From: Campylobacteraceae bacterium
GTDB lineage: Bacteria; Campylobacterota; Campylobacteria; Campylobacterales; Sulfurospirillaceae
Direction of reading: 5' to 3'
NCBI GenBank assembly: GCA_027055635.1
Contig: JALUMZ010000111.1
Span: 1-38,226 of the forward strand
DNA length: 38,226 bases
The position numbers and the translations under genes were made by a program. Under the pieces are notes generated by a model. That model was given only the letters and a program-made list of their open reading frames with translations. It was not told where the DNA came from and did no database searches. Of the stretch, positions 9,042 to 17,305 are shown piece after piece; the first letter of the stretch is position 1; each line of letters opens with the position of its first letter.

Positions 9042-10041
9042 TAGCAAATCCAAGTCCTATTTTGTCATTTCTTTTATTGTAGTCTATGAGACTCTCTCCA
9101 TATCCGCTAAAGATTTGGAAGTATCCAAATGTGTCGCTTATCCAAGGCAGAGGAAAGGTCCAATCAAACTGCACCGCACCTCTGTTTGTGCCGTCAAACT
9201 TGAAATTATCTCTTAGAAGAAGGGTAAAGAGGTGTTTTTTATATGGATAAGTGATTCTTAAATCCCCATAGCCAAGATATTTGTATATGTCTGGATTATC
9301 ATCACCGCTGGTGTCATTTATGTCTGTTTTTTGGTGTTCGGGGATTCTATACCAGACTCTAGGGATGATAAAAATTCCCTCTTTTTGAAAAATTCCAGAT
9401 AGATAGACTCTATTCCATGACCTTGATACCCTTCCGCCTTGTCCGTTTGACTGGTGAAGTATGCCGATTGTATATGCTTTTAGCGGACTCTGTTTTTTTG
9501 CATAAGGAAATACCATAAAAAGTTCAGGTTCATAGTTGGTTTCTCTAAATGGTGAAGATTTTGCGCTTGTCTGCCACCATGAGGTTTGAGAATATCCTAA
9601 GAAGAGTTCATTTCTGCCTCCAAAAAGGTCTTTTGCCAAACTCTTTTTGAAGCTGATTTGAAACTTTGTCTCTGTGTCTTTCCTGTTTGAATGTGATACA
9701 AAATCATAAGTGCTTGGCAGGAGATAATTCATCTTGTATGGTTTGACATCAAATGAAGAAAATATTATCTCCCTTATGCTTTTGTCTGTGCTTTCGTGAC
9801 TATACCCCTCTATACTGTTGTCGCCATAGGTGATTATGCTCCTATCTTGTGTTTTTGTAGTTATTTTTTGGTTTTTTGGTTTTAAGGATTTGGTAGCTAA
9901 GGCTTTGTATAAAAGCATAGCCTCTTTGATTTTGCCTCTGGCTTCTAGTATCTGTGCTCTTTTATATAAAACAGATATATCATCTGCCACCAATGTAAGG
10001 CCAAAAAATGCTATGATTATAAGTATATTTTTTTTGAACAA
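9031..10041 (-). CDS. pldA: Outer-membrane phospholipase A (PldA-like)
   Basis: Signal peptide; FLGYSQTSWWQT, SPFRETNYEPELF, HQSNGQGGRVSRSWNRVYL (active-site HSNG-type motif), beta-barrel C-terminus; 3' end overlaps the aminotransferase by 11 nt. Confidence 0.85.
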   Translation of the reverse strand: MFKKNILIIIAFFGLTLVADDISVLYKRAQILEARGKIKEAMLLYKALATKSLKPKNQKITTKTQDRSIITYGDNSIEGYSHESTDKSIREIIFSSFDVKPYKMNYLLPSTYDFVSHSNRKDTETKFQISFKKSLAKDLFGGRNELFLGYSQTSWWQTSAKSSPFRETNYEPELFMVFPYAKKQSPLKAYTIGILHQSNGQGGRVSRSWNRVYLSGIFQKEGIFIIPRVWYRIPEHQKTDINDTSGDDNPDIYKYLGYGDLRITYPYKKHLFTLLLRDNFKFDGTNRGAVQFDWTFPLPWISDTFGYFQIFSGYGESLIDYNKRNDKIGLGFAITR

Positions 10042-10091
10042 AATGTATCCTAGGAGTAATTTTTAGGAATTTTATCACATTTGGGAGTGTA

Positions 10092-10979
10092 ATGCAATAT
10101 AATCTATCAGGCATATTGGCTATTTTTCTTTGGTCAACTCTAGCAAGCCTAACAGTAAAAGTGGGAAGAGTACCGCCATTTGAGTTGGTTTCTATATCTT
10201 TTACGGTTGCTTTCTTTATCGGCTTGGTATTGTGGAAAAAAGAGGGCAGAGGGATTTTGATACACTTAAGGCTTCCTCTGAAGGTATGGTTTGTTGGTGT
10301 CGGTGGGTTGTTTGGTTACCATTTTTTCTATTTTTTGGCATTGCAAAATGCACCTGCAGTTGAGGCAAATTTAATCAATTATCTCTGGCCTTTGTTTATA
10401 GTTCTGTTTAGTGCTTTTTTGCCCGGTGTCAAACTTAAGTGGTTTCATATTTTAGGTGTTATTCTCGGGCTTGGTGGTGTTGTGGTATTGCTTGGAGCAA
10501 AAGGTGGATTTAGTTTTGATTATCAGTATATGAGGGGTTATTTTTATGCTTTTATTTGTGCTTTGGTTTGGTCATCGTACTCTGTGTTGTCTAGGTATTT
10601 TGGCAAAGTTCCAACAAGCGCTGTAGGAGGATTTTGTGGGGTAACTGCTATTTTGGCATTTGTATGTCATTTGCTGTTTGAAACTACTTTAATTCCAAAT
10701 TTTAGTTCATTTATGGCTATCTTCATTTTGGGGCTTGGTCCTGTTGGAGGTGCTTTTTTTCTTTGGGATTATGGTGTCAAAAAAGGAGATATACAGATGC
10801 TAGGGACAATGTCATATCTGACACCTTTACTCTCAACTCTTCTTCTGATAGTTTTAGGTTTGTCGAAGCCAAGTTTGGCGATATGGCTAGCATGTTCTTT
10901 GATAGTATTAGGTTCTATTGTGGCGTCATTGCCACTATTCAAAAAGTTCATAGTCAACTACTTTGCTAAGAGTATTTAA
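10092..10979 (+). CDS. EamA/DMT-superfamily transporter
   Basis: 295 aa, ~10 TM; NLSGILAIFLWSTLASLTVKVG..., NAPAVEANLINYLWPLFIVLFSAFL. Confidence 0.85.
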   Translation: MQYNLSGILAIFLWSTLASLTVKVGRVPPFELVSISFTVAFFIGLVLWKKEGRGILIHLRLPLKVWFVGVGGLFGYHFFYFLALQNAPAVEANLINYLWPLFIVLFSAFLPGVKLKWFHILGVILGLGGVVVLLGAKGGFSFDYQYMRGYFYAFICALVWSSYSVLSRYFGKVPTSAVGGFCGVTAILAFVCHLLFETTLIPNFSSFMAIFILGLGPVGGAFFLWDYGVKKGDIQMLGTMSYLTPLLSTLLLIVLGLSKPSLAIWLACSLIVLGSIVASLPLFKKFIVNYFAKSI

Positions 10980-11105
10980 CTCTTTTAATTTTTGTATGAG
11001 TTGCAAGTGAGTTGGATTTGTGGCATATATGTTCAGATCCTCTTTTGATTCAAAATCAGCTATTAAAGCTATATCATAGCTTCTCCTTTGCTTTTTTATA
11101 GTCAT
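10935..11105 (-). pseudogene. C-terminal remnant of a Dabb (stress-responsive alpha/beta barrel) family protein
   Basis: Manual translation of the - strand: MTIKKQRRSYDIALIADFESKEDLNIYATNPTHLQLIQKLKELNTLSKVVDYELFE*. It matches the second half of Dabb domains (YD-L-DF-S-E-L--Y---P-H...VVDYE). The N-terminal half is absent; below the ORF-track size cutoff. Confidence 0.7.
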
Positions 11106-11640
11106 CAGGTCTGTTTAGATTCATAAAGGGTTCATTTTCGTTAAACTCAACATATTTTGTATCAACTCTCTGAAGTAAATTTTTTATTTTGTGGTTGTTT
11201 TGTAAAATCTGCTCTCTCAAAACTTTTAAAATTTTAGGTGAATATATAGCACAAAGTTGGTGTGAGCCAAAAGGAGATCTTGCTACAACACAGTCATGTC
11301 CATCAAAATTTTCATAAAGTTTTCTATATATATCTTTAGTTACAAAAGGGGTATCTACACTTAGCAGAGCAACATCTGTTTTTAGTTTTTTTAGTATGCT
11401 ATATAGTGCTATGAGAGGTGAAAACTCCCTAAACTCTTCTAAATCTTCTACAAAAGAGGCTTTAAACTCAAATTTATCCCTGTTTTTACAGCTTACATGC
11501 AGGCTTTTAAACCAAGGAGAGACTCTGTGGAGTTGATATTGGGTTAGTGTCTCATGTTTGCCAAAGGGGAGTAGTGCTTTATCTCTCCCCATTCTAGAGC
11601 TTTTTCCTCCGGCAACTATAACACAAGGTAGAGGTAAGAT
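11074..11640 (-). CDS. mobA: MobA-like molybdenum cofactor guanylyltransferase; start codon unclear
   Basis: Reading upstream of the ORF-track ATG (11592) in frame gives (I)LPLPCVIVAGGKSSRMGRDKALLPFGKHETL, the NTP-transferase signature. No ATG/GTG/TTG between it and the in-frame stop at 11671-11673. Confidence 0.82.
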   Translation of the reverse strand: MLPLPCVIVAGGKSSRMGRDKALLPFGKHETLTQYQLHRVSPWFKSLHVSCKNRDKFEFKASFVEDLEEFREFSPLIALYSILKKLKTDVALLSVDTPFVTKDIYRKLYENFDGHDCVVARSPFGSHQLCAIYSPKILKVLREQILQNNHKIKNLLQRVDTKYVEFNENEPFMNLNRPDDYKKAKEKL

Positions 11641-12905
11641 TATAGAGCCTCTGGATTTGCTATTTTTCCCTCAACTGCACTAGCTGCTGCTACTGCTGAG
11701 TTTGCAAGATAGATTTTACTGCTTCTATCTCCCATTCTACCTACAAAATTCCTGTTTGTAGTAGATATACAGACTTCATCTTTGCCGAGTATGCCCATGT
11801 ACCCACCCAAACATGCTCCACATGTTGGGTTTGAAAATAGAGCTCCAGCTTGTATAAATATCTCTACCAAGCCCTCTTTTTGTGCTTGAAGAGAGATCTT
11901 TTGTGTAGCAGGAGTTATGATAAGCCTAGTCTTTCTAGCTACTTTCTTGCCTTTTAGGATTTTAGCGGCAATCCTTAAATCTTCCAATCTTCCATTTGTG
12001 CAACTTCCTATAAAGACTTGATCTACAGCTATATCATCACTAACTGCTCTGCTCAAAGGCTTTCCATTTGATGGAAGACTAGGGTATGCAATCATGGGTT
12101 CAAGTTTTGATACATCTATATATATGGTTTGTACATAAGAGGCATCATCATCAGAGTAGAACTCTTTTGGCTCTCTTGCGAGCTCTTTATCTGCTAGAAA
12201 CTCTCTAGTGATGTTATCAACTGCTATTATTCCATTTTTTGCTCCGGCCTCTATCGCCATGTTACATAGACTAAATCTGTCATCCATGCTAAGATACCCA
12301 ATAGTGTCTCCGGTAAATTCCAAAGTTTTATATAGTGCCCCATCAACTCCGAGTTGACGAATTACCTCTAAAATCAAATCTTTTCCATAGATTAATTCTC
12401 CGGGTTTTCCGCTAAATACAACTTTTATGGCTTGAGGTACTTTAAACCAATTTCCTCCCGTGATGAGTGCAAAAGATATATCGGTAGAGCCCATACCGGT
12501 AGAGAAAGCTCCGAGTGCTCCGTGGGTACATGTATGGCTGTCAGCTCCTATGATAACATCACCGGGAACTACAAGCCCTTTTTCGGGGAGGAGTGCATGC
12601 TCTATGCCCATATCTTTTTCATCAAAAAAGTGTTTTAGATTGTGTTTATATGCAAAATCACGGCTGATTTTTGCCTGATTTGCACTTGCTATATCTTTTG
12701 CCGGGATGAAATGATCCATTACGATAGAGAAACCATCTGGATTTGCCAGCTTCTCCACTCCGCTATCTTCAAAAGCTTTTATAGATATAGGGGTTGTTAT
12801 ATCATTCCCTATAACCATATCTATATTTGAGCGGATAATCTCACCGGCATACACTTTGCGTCCTACATGGTCACTAAATATCTTCTCTGTTATTGTTTGT
12901 GGCAT
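11640..12905 (-). CDS. leuC: 3-isopropylmalate dehydratase large subunit
   Basis: 421 aa; TITEKIFSDHVG, GADSHTCTHGALGAFSTGMGSTD, VFIGSCTNGRLEDLR, NPTCGACLGGYMG, TTNRNFVGRMG. Confidence 0.95.
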   Translation of the reverse strand: MPQTITEKIFSDHVGRKVYAGEIIRSNIDMVIGNDITTPISIKAFEDSGVEKLANPDGFSIVMDHFIPAKDIASANQAKISRDFAYKHNLKHFFDEKDMGIEHALLPEKGLVVPGDVIIGADSHTCTHGALGAFSTGMGSTDISFALITGGNWFKVPQAIKVVFSGKPGELIYGKDLILEVIRQLGVDGALYKTLEFTGDTIGYLSMDDRFSLCNMAIEAGAKNGIIAVDNITREFLADKELAREPKEFYSDDDASYVQTIYIDVSKLEPMIAYPSLPSNGKPLSRAVSDDIAVDQVFIGSCTNGRLEDLRIAAKILKGKKVARKTRLIITPATQKISLQAQKEGLVEIFIQAGALFSNPTCGACLGGYMGILGKDEVCISTTNRNFVGRMGDRSSKIYLANSAVAAASAVEGKIANPEAL

Positions 12906-12951
12906 AAAAATCCTTTTTTAGCTATTAAGTGTTATTTTATCAAAAAACTAT

Positions 12952-13542
12952 TTAAGGTATCTTTGGAGCCATAATTTTTTCTCCTATAAAGCCATAATTT
13001 GCACCAACTCTTGCTAGCGGGTTAAAGTCGATATGGAGTTTTTTGCTATTGGTTATGATTTTATTTTTAACAAATAGTTTTTTTATCTCTAGGATTATCG
13101 GTATAGTTTTACTCTCTTTTAGATCTATCTCTTCATAAAAATCACAAAAATATGCCACGGGTGAACCCTCTATCATGGGTGGAAAATTCTCTTCTATCTT
13201 ATTTAATTTTATATCAAACTCTTTAGCTTCGCTGATATTTTTATCTAACTCTTTTGAGCTAAAATGCAGCTTTTCAAGTTGATTTTCTCCTGCTATGCAG
13301 ATGGTACATTTTTTTGTTTTTCTTATATTTCTCAGGGTATCTTTTGGCTCTTTATTGCTTTTATGTCCGATTGAGACTATGAGGGTAGGAGGATTTGAAC
13401 TAAGCGGTGTAAAGTAGCTAAAGGGTGCAATATTTATTTGGGTATCTTGTGTTACTATCCAAGCTATCGGTCTTGGTACTGCTGTTTGAGCAGTTAGTTT
13501 ATATCTTGTAGGTGAGTCTAACTCTTCAAAATCAAATATCAT
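12952..13542 (-). CDS. Flavin reductase-like (FMN-binding split-barrel) protein
   Basis: MIFDFEELDSPTRYKLTAQTAVPRPIAWIVTQDTQ-INIAPFSYFTPLSSNPPTLIVSIGHK; start 13542 preferred over 13557. Confidence 0.82.
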   Translation of the reverse strand: MIFDFEELDSPTRYKLTAQTAVPRPIAWIVTQDTQINIAPFSYFTPLSSNPPTLIVSIGHKSNKEPKDTLRNIRKTKKCTICIAGENQLEKLHFSSKELDKNISEAKEFDIKLNKIEENFPPMIEGSPVAYFCDFYEEIDLKESKTIPIILEIKKLFVKNKIITNSKKLHIDFNPLARVGANYGFIGEKIMAPKIP

Positions 13543-13560
13543 AAAATCTCCTTGCAAATA

Positions 13561-13578
13561 ATGGTATAATCATACCAT
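13561..13578. promoter_or_regulatory. Palindrome overlapping a -10 element between divergent genes
   Basis: atggtat-aatc-ataccat; contains TATAAT on + and TATGAT on -. Confidence 0.45.
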
Positions 13579-13590
13579 AAAAGGAAATAT

Positions 13591-14922
13591 ATGAGAAGAT
13601 ATGAGTTGGTGCAGATTGCGGATTACCTGAAAAATTTTAGAAAGATAAGTGCCATACGAAGAGTGGGAGATAATGTTATAAATATTATTTTTGATAGACA
13701 AAAGTCTCTCTTTTTTGATCTAAGAAGAGGGGATTCGCATATCTTTATCAAAGATGATTTTACAAGAGCAAAGATATATAAAGCACCATTTGATGTGATA
13801 CTTACAAAGAGATTTACAAATTCTAATATGCAGAGTATCAAAGTTCTAAAAGATGATAGAATTTTACAAATAGGTGTCATTTCAAATTCAAAATACAAAT
13901 CAGATGAAACACTCTTGCAGATGGAGTTTACGGGAAAAAATACAAATGTGATTATTTTAGATAACAATGGTTTCATCCTTGAGGCACTTAGGCATATAGA
14001 TATATCCTCCTCTTATAGAGAGGTAAAGGTGGGAATTGCTCTAAAATCTCTACATGTGGAGCAAAAATTTTTGCCAAAAGAGAGTAAAAAGATAGAAGAT
14101 ATAGAGTTGTTTTTAGAAGACGAGTACAATAGAAGAGTACAAAAGAGTCTTGTTGCGACAAAAAAACAAAAAAGTGCAAGTATTCAAAAGAGAGTAAAAA
14201 AACTCCAAAAACTCCTTGATGGGCTAGATAGCGAAGAGAGATTGATGAGTAAAAGTGAAACTTATAGTTTGTGGGGTGCTTTGATTTTTAGTAATCTTGA
14301 TAAAATAAAGGGGTATAAAAAAGAGATTAGTCTTGATGATTTTGAGGGAAACAGTGTGAAAATAATCCTTCCAAAAGAGGCAAGAAGTGGGGCGGAGGCT
14401 GGAAATCTCCTTTTTGAAGCATCAAAAAAACTAAAAAGAAAAGCAAAATCACTGCATATAGAGAGAGATAGTCTTTGTGGTAAGATAGAGTTTTTCAAAA
14501 AATTACAAAATGCAATAAATATGGCTAATAGTGAAACAGAGATAAATATACTCTATCCAAAACAAAAGCACTCAAAAAAAGCCAAGGGAAAACAGGTCTC
14601 TTACGAGAGTTTTTATATAGAGGGTTTCAAAGTGATGCTTGGAAAAAATGAGAAAGGCAATATAGAACTCCTAAAGGAAGCAAAAAAGAGGGATATTTGG
14701 CTACACTTAAAAGATATGCCCTCTAGTCATGTTATAATAAGAACAGATAAACAAAATATACCAACAAATGTGCTAGAGTTTGCCTCAAAACTTTGTGCAG
14801 AGTTTAGTGTGAGTCAAAAAGGAGTATATTTGGTCGATTATACTCCTAGAAGAAATGTAAAGATGGGTGAAGGTGCACATGTAAACTATGTGGATTATAA
14901 AACAATGAGTGTAAGTATCTGA
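13591..14922 (+). CDS. rqcH: NFACT/Rqc2-family ribosome quality control protein (RqcH-like)
   Basis: 443 aa; N-terminal NFACT fold, long coiled coil, NFACT-R segment KKRDIWLHLKDMPSSHVIIRT...YTPRRNVK. Confidence 0.82.
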   Translation: MRRYELVQIADYLKNFRKISAIRRVGDNVINIIFDRQKSLFFDLRRGDSHIFIKDDFTRAKIYKAPFDVILTKRFTNSNMQSIKVLKDDRILQIGVISNSKYKSDETLLQMEFTGKNTNVIILDNNGFILEALRHIDISSSYREVKVGIALKSLHVEQKFLPKESKKIEDIELFLEDEYNRRVQKSLVATKKQKSASIQKRVKKLQKLLDGLDSEERLMSKSETYSLWGALIFSNLDKIKGYKKEISLDDFEGNSVKIILPKEARSGAEAGNLLFEASKKLKRKAKSLHIERDSLCGKIEFFKKLQNAINMANSETEINILYPKQKHSKKAKGKQVSYESFYIEGFKVMLGKNEKGNIELLKEAKKRDIWLHLKDMPSSHVIIRTDKQNIPTNVLEFASKLCAEFSVSQKGVYLVDYTPRRNVKMGEGAHVNYVDYKTMSVSI

Positions 14923-15035
14923 CCTTACGCACTTTTTTCTCGAAAAGTCCTACTTTTCGCAAGCTTCAAGGGGGTTGTAGGGACTTTAGTCCCTGCCACT
15001 ATAAGGAGTTTTGCTCGTTATGGTGTGTAAGATCA
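14920..15035. mobile_element. MITE-like small element: terminal inverted repeats enclosing three hairpins
   Basis: Left end tgaccttacgcac (14920-14932), right end gtgtgtaagatca (15023-15035), 11/13 match as inverted repeat. Internal hairpins cgaaaagt-cct-acttttcg (14941-14959), agggact-tt-agtccct (14979-14994), ataaggag-ttttg-ctcgttat (15001-15021). Confidence 0.5.
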
Positions 15036-15057
15036 CTAAGTATTTAAGGAGATTGAC

Positions 15058-15378
15058 ATGGCAATAGGTCCCGTTGGTGCAGTCGCATACGCAAATCAAG
15101 CGATGCCTGCTCAAACCAAGATACAATCAAATTTTCAAAATAGATTAGATATGCAAAATGGTGCGGCTATGGCAATGCAAGATGCAGATAAAGAAGAGAT
15201 AGCAGATGTGAGACCAACCGAAGAGACTTACAAGATAGACCCTGATCATGAGCATGAAAAAAAGAGAAAAGAGGAAGAGCAAAAAAAAGAGAAAAAAAAT
15301 TCCCAAAACAAAGAAGATGGGGAAGAAGAGGAAAACAGCAGTATTGCTAGCCCTAGACATTTGGATATATGCGTCTGA
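15058..15378 (+). CDS. Small conserved hypothetical with a highly charged low-complexity C-terminal half
   Basis: MAIGPVGAVAYANQ...RPTEETYKIDPDHEHEKKRKEEEQKKEKK...HLDICV; RBS aaggag upstream. Confidence 0.65.
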   Translation: MAIGPVGAVAYANQAMPAQTKIQSNFQNRLDMQNGAAMAMQDADKEEIADVRPTEETYKIDPDHEHEKKRKEEEQKKEKKNSQNKEDGEEEENSSIASPRHLDICV

Positions 15379-15466
15379 CCACAATAAATGATATGTTTTA
15401 AAAGTTTAGCATAAGGATAAACTCACACTATATACGATAAAATACAAAAAATTATTGGAAACGCCT

Positions 15467-16231
15467 ATGGATTTTAAGAAAATATTTGTATCTCACAAAG
15501 AGAGGATACTCACTTCGATAGCATTAGTATTAGTTGCTTTAGCTGTGGCAGTTATTGACAATACTCTTCTTACATGGTTGGTTTTAGGTGCTATATACCT
15601 AGTCTCTTTTTATGAAGCCATGAATCTTTTTGAGATCAAAGAAAAAAAATACCTAGTTTATGCTTTAGCTCTTTGGCTTGCCGCTTTTATATATCCAAAT
15701 CCAGACGATCTTTTTTATCTTGTTATAATTATATTTTTATCTATCATGGTTCATAAAAAAGATGTCAATTACCGTGTTTTGGCCCCGTTTTTCTACCCTA
15801 CACTATCTATGCTTTTTCTATTTGCCCTATATAAAGACTTTGGTATGGGTACGATTGTGTGGTTGGTAGTGATTGTTGCCGGAGCAGATATAGGAGCTTA
15901 TATTACAGGTAAGAGCATAGGGAAAACTCCATTTTCAAAAACATCTCCAAACAAGACTTGGGAGGGGGTGATAGGAGGTATCTTGATGGCAACTATCCTA
16001 GGCTCTATTGTCGGACTTGGAAGTGTTGAGCTAAATATCTCACTACTCGTCTCTTTTCTTGTTGCCCTATCATCTGTTTGGGGTGATCTGTTTGAGAGTT
16101 ATCTCAAGAGAGAAGCTGGTGTGAAAGATAGCGGTGCGATCTTTCCGGGTCACGGAGGTATGCTTGATAGGCTAGATGGTTATCTCTTTGGTTCTATAGT
16201 TATGACTGTACTTCTTAGGGGTCTGCTTTAG
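15467..16231 (+). CDS. cdsA: Phosphatidate cytidylyltransferase
   Basis: Polytopic; C-terminal signature KTWEGVIGG...SVWGDLFESYLKREAGVKDSGAIFPGHGGMLDRLDG. Confidence 0.95.
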   Translation: MDFKKIFVSHKERILTSIALVLVALAVAVIDNTLLTWLVLGAIYLVSFYEAMNLFEIKEKKYLVYALALWLAAFIYPNPDDLFYLVIIIFLSIMVHKKDVNYRVLAPFFYPTLSMLFLFALYKDFGMGTIVWLVVIVAGADIGAYITGKSIGKTPFSKTSPNKTWEGVIGGILMATILGSIVGLGSVELNISLLVSFLVALSSVWGDLFESYLKREAGVKDSGAIFPGHGGMLDRLDGYLFGSIVMTVLLRGLL

Positions 16232-17305
16232 ATGATACTGCTTGGTTCTACAGGCTCTATCGGTGTCAATACACTTAAATTAGCAAAAAAATTTGCTCTA
16301 CATGTAGAGACTCTAGTCGCAGGGAAAAATATAGATCTCTTAAACAAGCAGATAGAAGAATTTCACCCAAAGTATGTCTGTGTCAGCGAAAAAGACTCAA
16401 AAAATAGAGTAAAACATGATAGAGTTTTTGTTGGAGCGGAGGGGATTTTAGAGGTTATAAGTAGAAGTCAAAGTGATTTGGTAGTAAATGCCCTTGTTGG
16501 ATTTGCAGGTTTAGCCCCCTCTATAAAAACCCAAGAATTAGGTAAAAAGTTGGCTTTAGCAAACAAAGAGTCTTTGGTTGTTGCGGGAAATTTATTGGAT
16601 ACTGATAAAATCATACCCATAGATAGTGAACATTTTGGTCTAAAGTACCTTTTAAATGGTAGAAAAGTAACATCAATGACGATAACTGCAAGTGGCGGTT
16701 CATTTCGAGATACTCCTCTTGAAAAACTCTCTCTCATGAGTGTAACCCAAGCCCTAAATCATCCAAACTGGTCTATGGGCAAAAAAATCACGATAGACAG
16801 TGCAACTATGACAAATAAAATTTTTGAGCTTTTAGAGGCAAAGTGGCTCTATGGATGTCAAAATTTAGATGCCATCATAGAGACAAAATCCATCATACAT
16901 GCCTTTGTCAACTTTATAGATGGAAGTACAACGGCACACTTTGCAAATGCAGATATGCAACTTCCTATCTCCTTTGCACTCAAGGGAAATATCGAAGAGG
17001 AGATATTGCCACATGTAAACTTATTGGAAGTTGGAAATTTAGAATTTAGAGAGATACAAGAGGCAAGATACCCTATGTGGGAGTTGAGAGAAGATATACT
17101 TAAAAACCCTCAACTTGGAGTTGTGTTAAATGCTGCAAATGAAATCAGTGTAGCAAAATTTTTGAATAACGAGATAAATATACTCGATATTGCAAAGATA
17201 AATAAAAAAGCATACAGGTATTTTGAGAGTGTCAGGCCTGTAAATTTGGATGATATTTTTGAAATAGATAAAGAAGTAAGAAAATTTTCTAAAGGAGATT
17301 TATGA
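16232..17305 (+). CDS. dxr: 1-deoxy-D-xylulose 5-phosphate reductoisomerase
   Basis: MILLGSTGSIGVNTL...LANKESLVVAG...ASGGSFRDTPLE...NHPNWSMGKKITIDSATMTNKIFELLEAKWLY. Confidence 0.97.
   Translation: MILLGSTGSIGVNTLKLAKKFALHVETLVAGKNIDLLNKQIEEFHPKYVCVSEKDSKNRVKHDRVFVGAEGILEVISRSQSDLVVNALVGFAGLAPSIKTQELGKKLALANKESLVVAGNLLDTDKIIPIDSEHFGLKYLLNGRKVTSMTITASGGSFRDTPLEKLSLMSVTQALNHPNWSMGKKITIDSATMTNKIFELLEAKWLYGCQNLDAIIETKSIIHAFVNFIDGSTTAHFANADMQLPISFALKGNIEEEILPHVNLLEVGNLEFREIQEARYPMWELREDILKNPQLGVVLNAANEISVAKFLNNEINILDIAKINKKAYRYFESVRPVNLDDIFEIDKEVRKFSKGDL

Noticed and set aside
14941-15035. tRNA or known small RNA gene
   Set aside because: Three short hairpins but no cloverleaf, T-loop GTTCRA or CCA; better explained as a repeat element.
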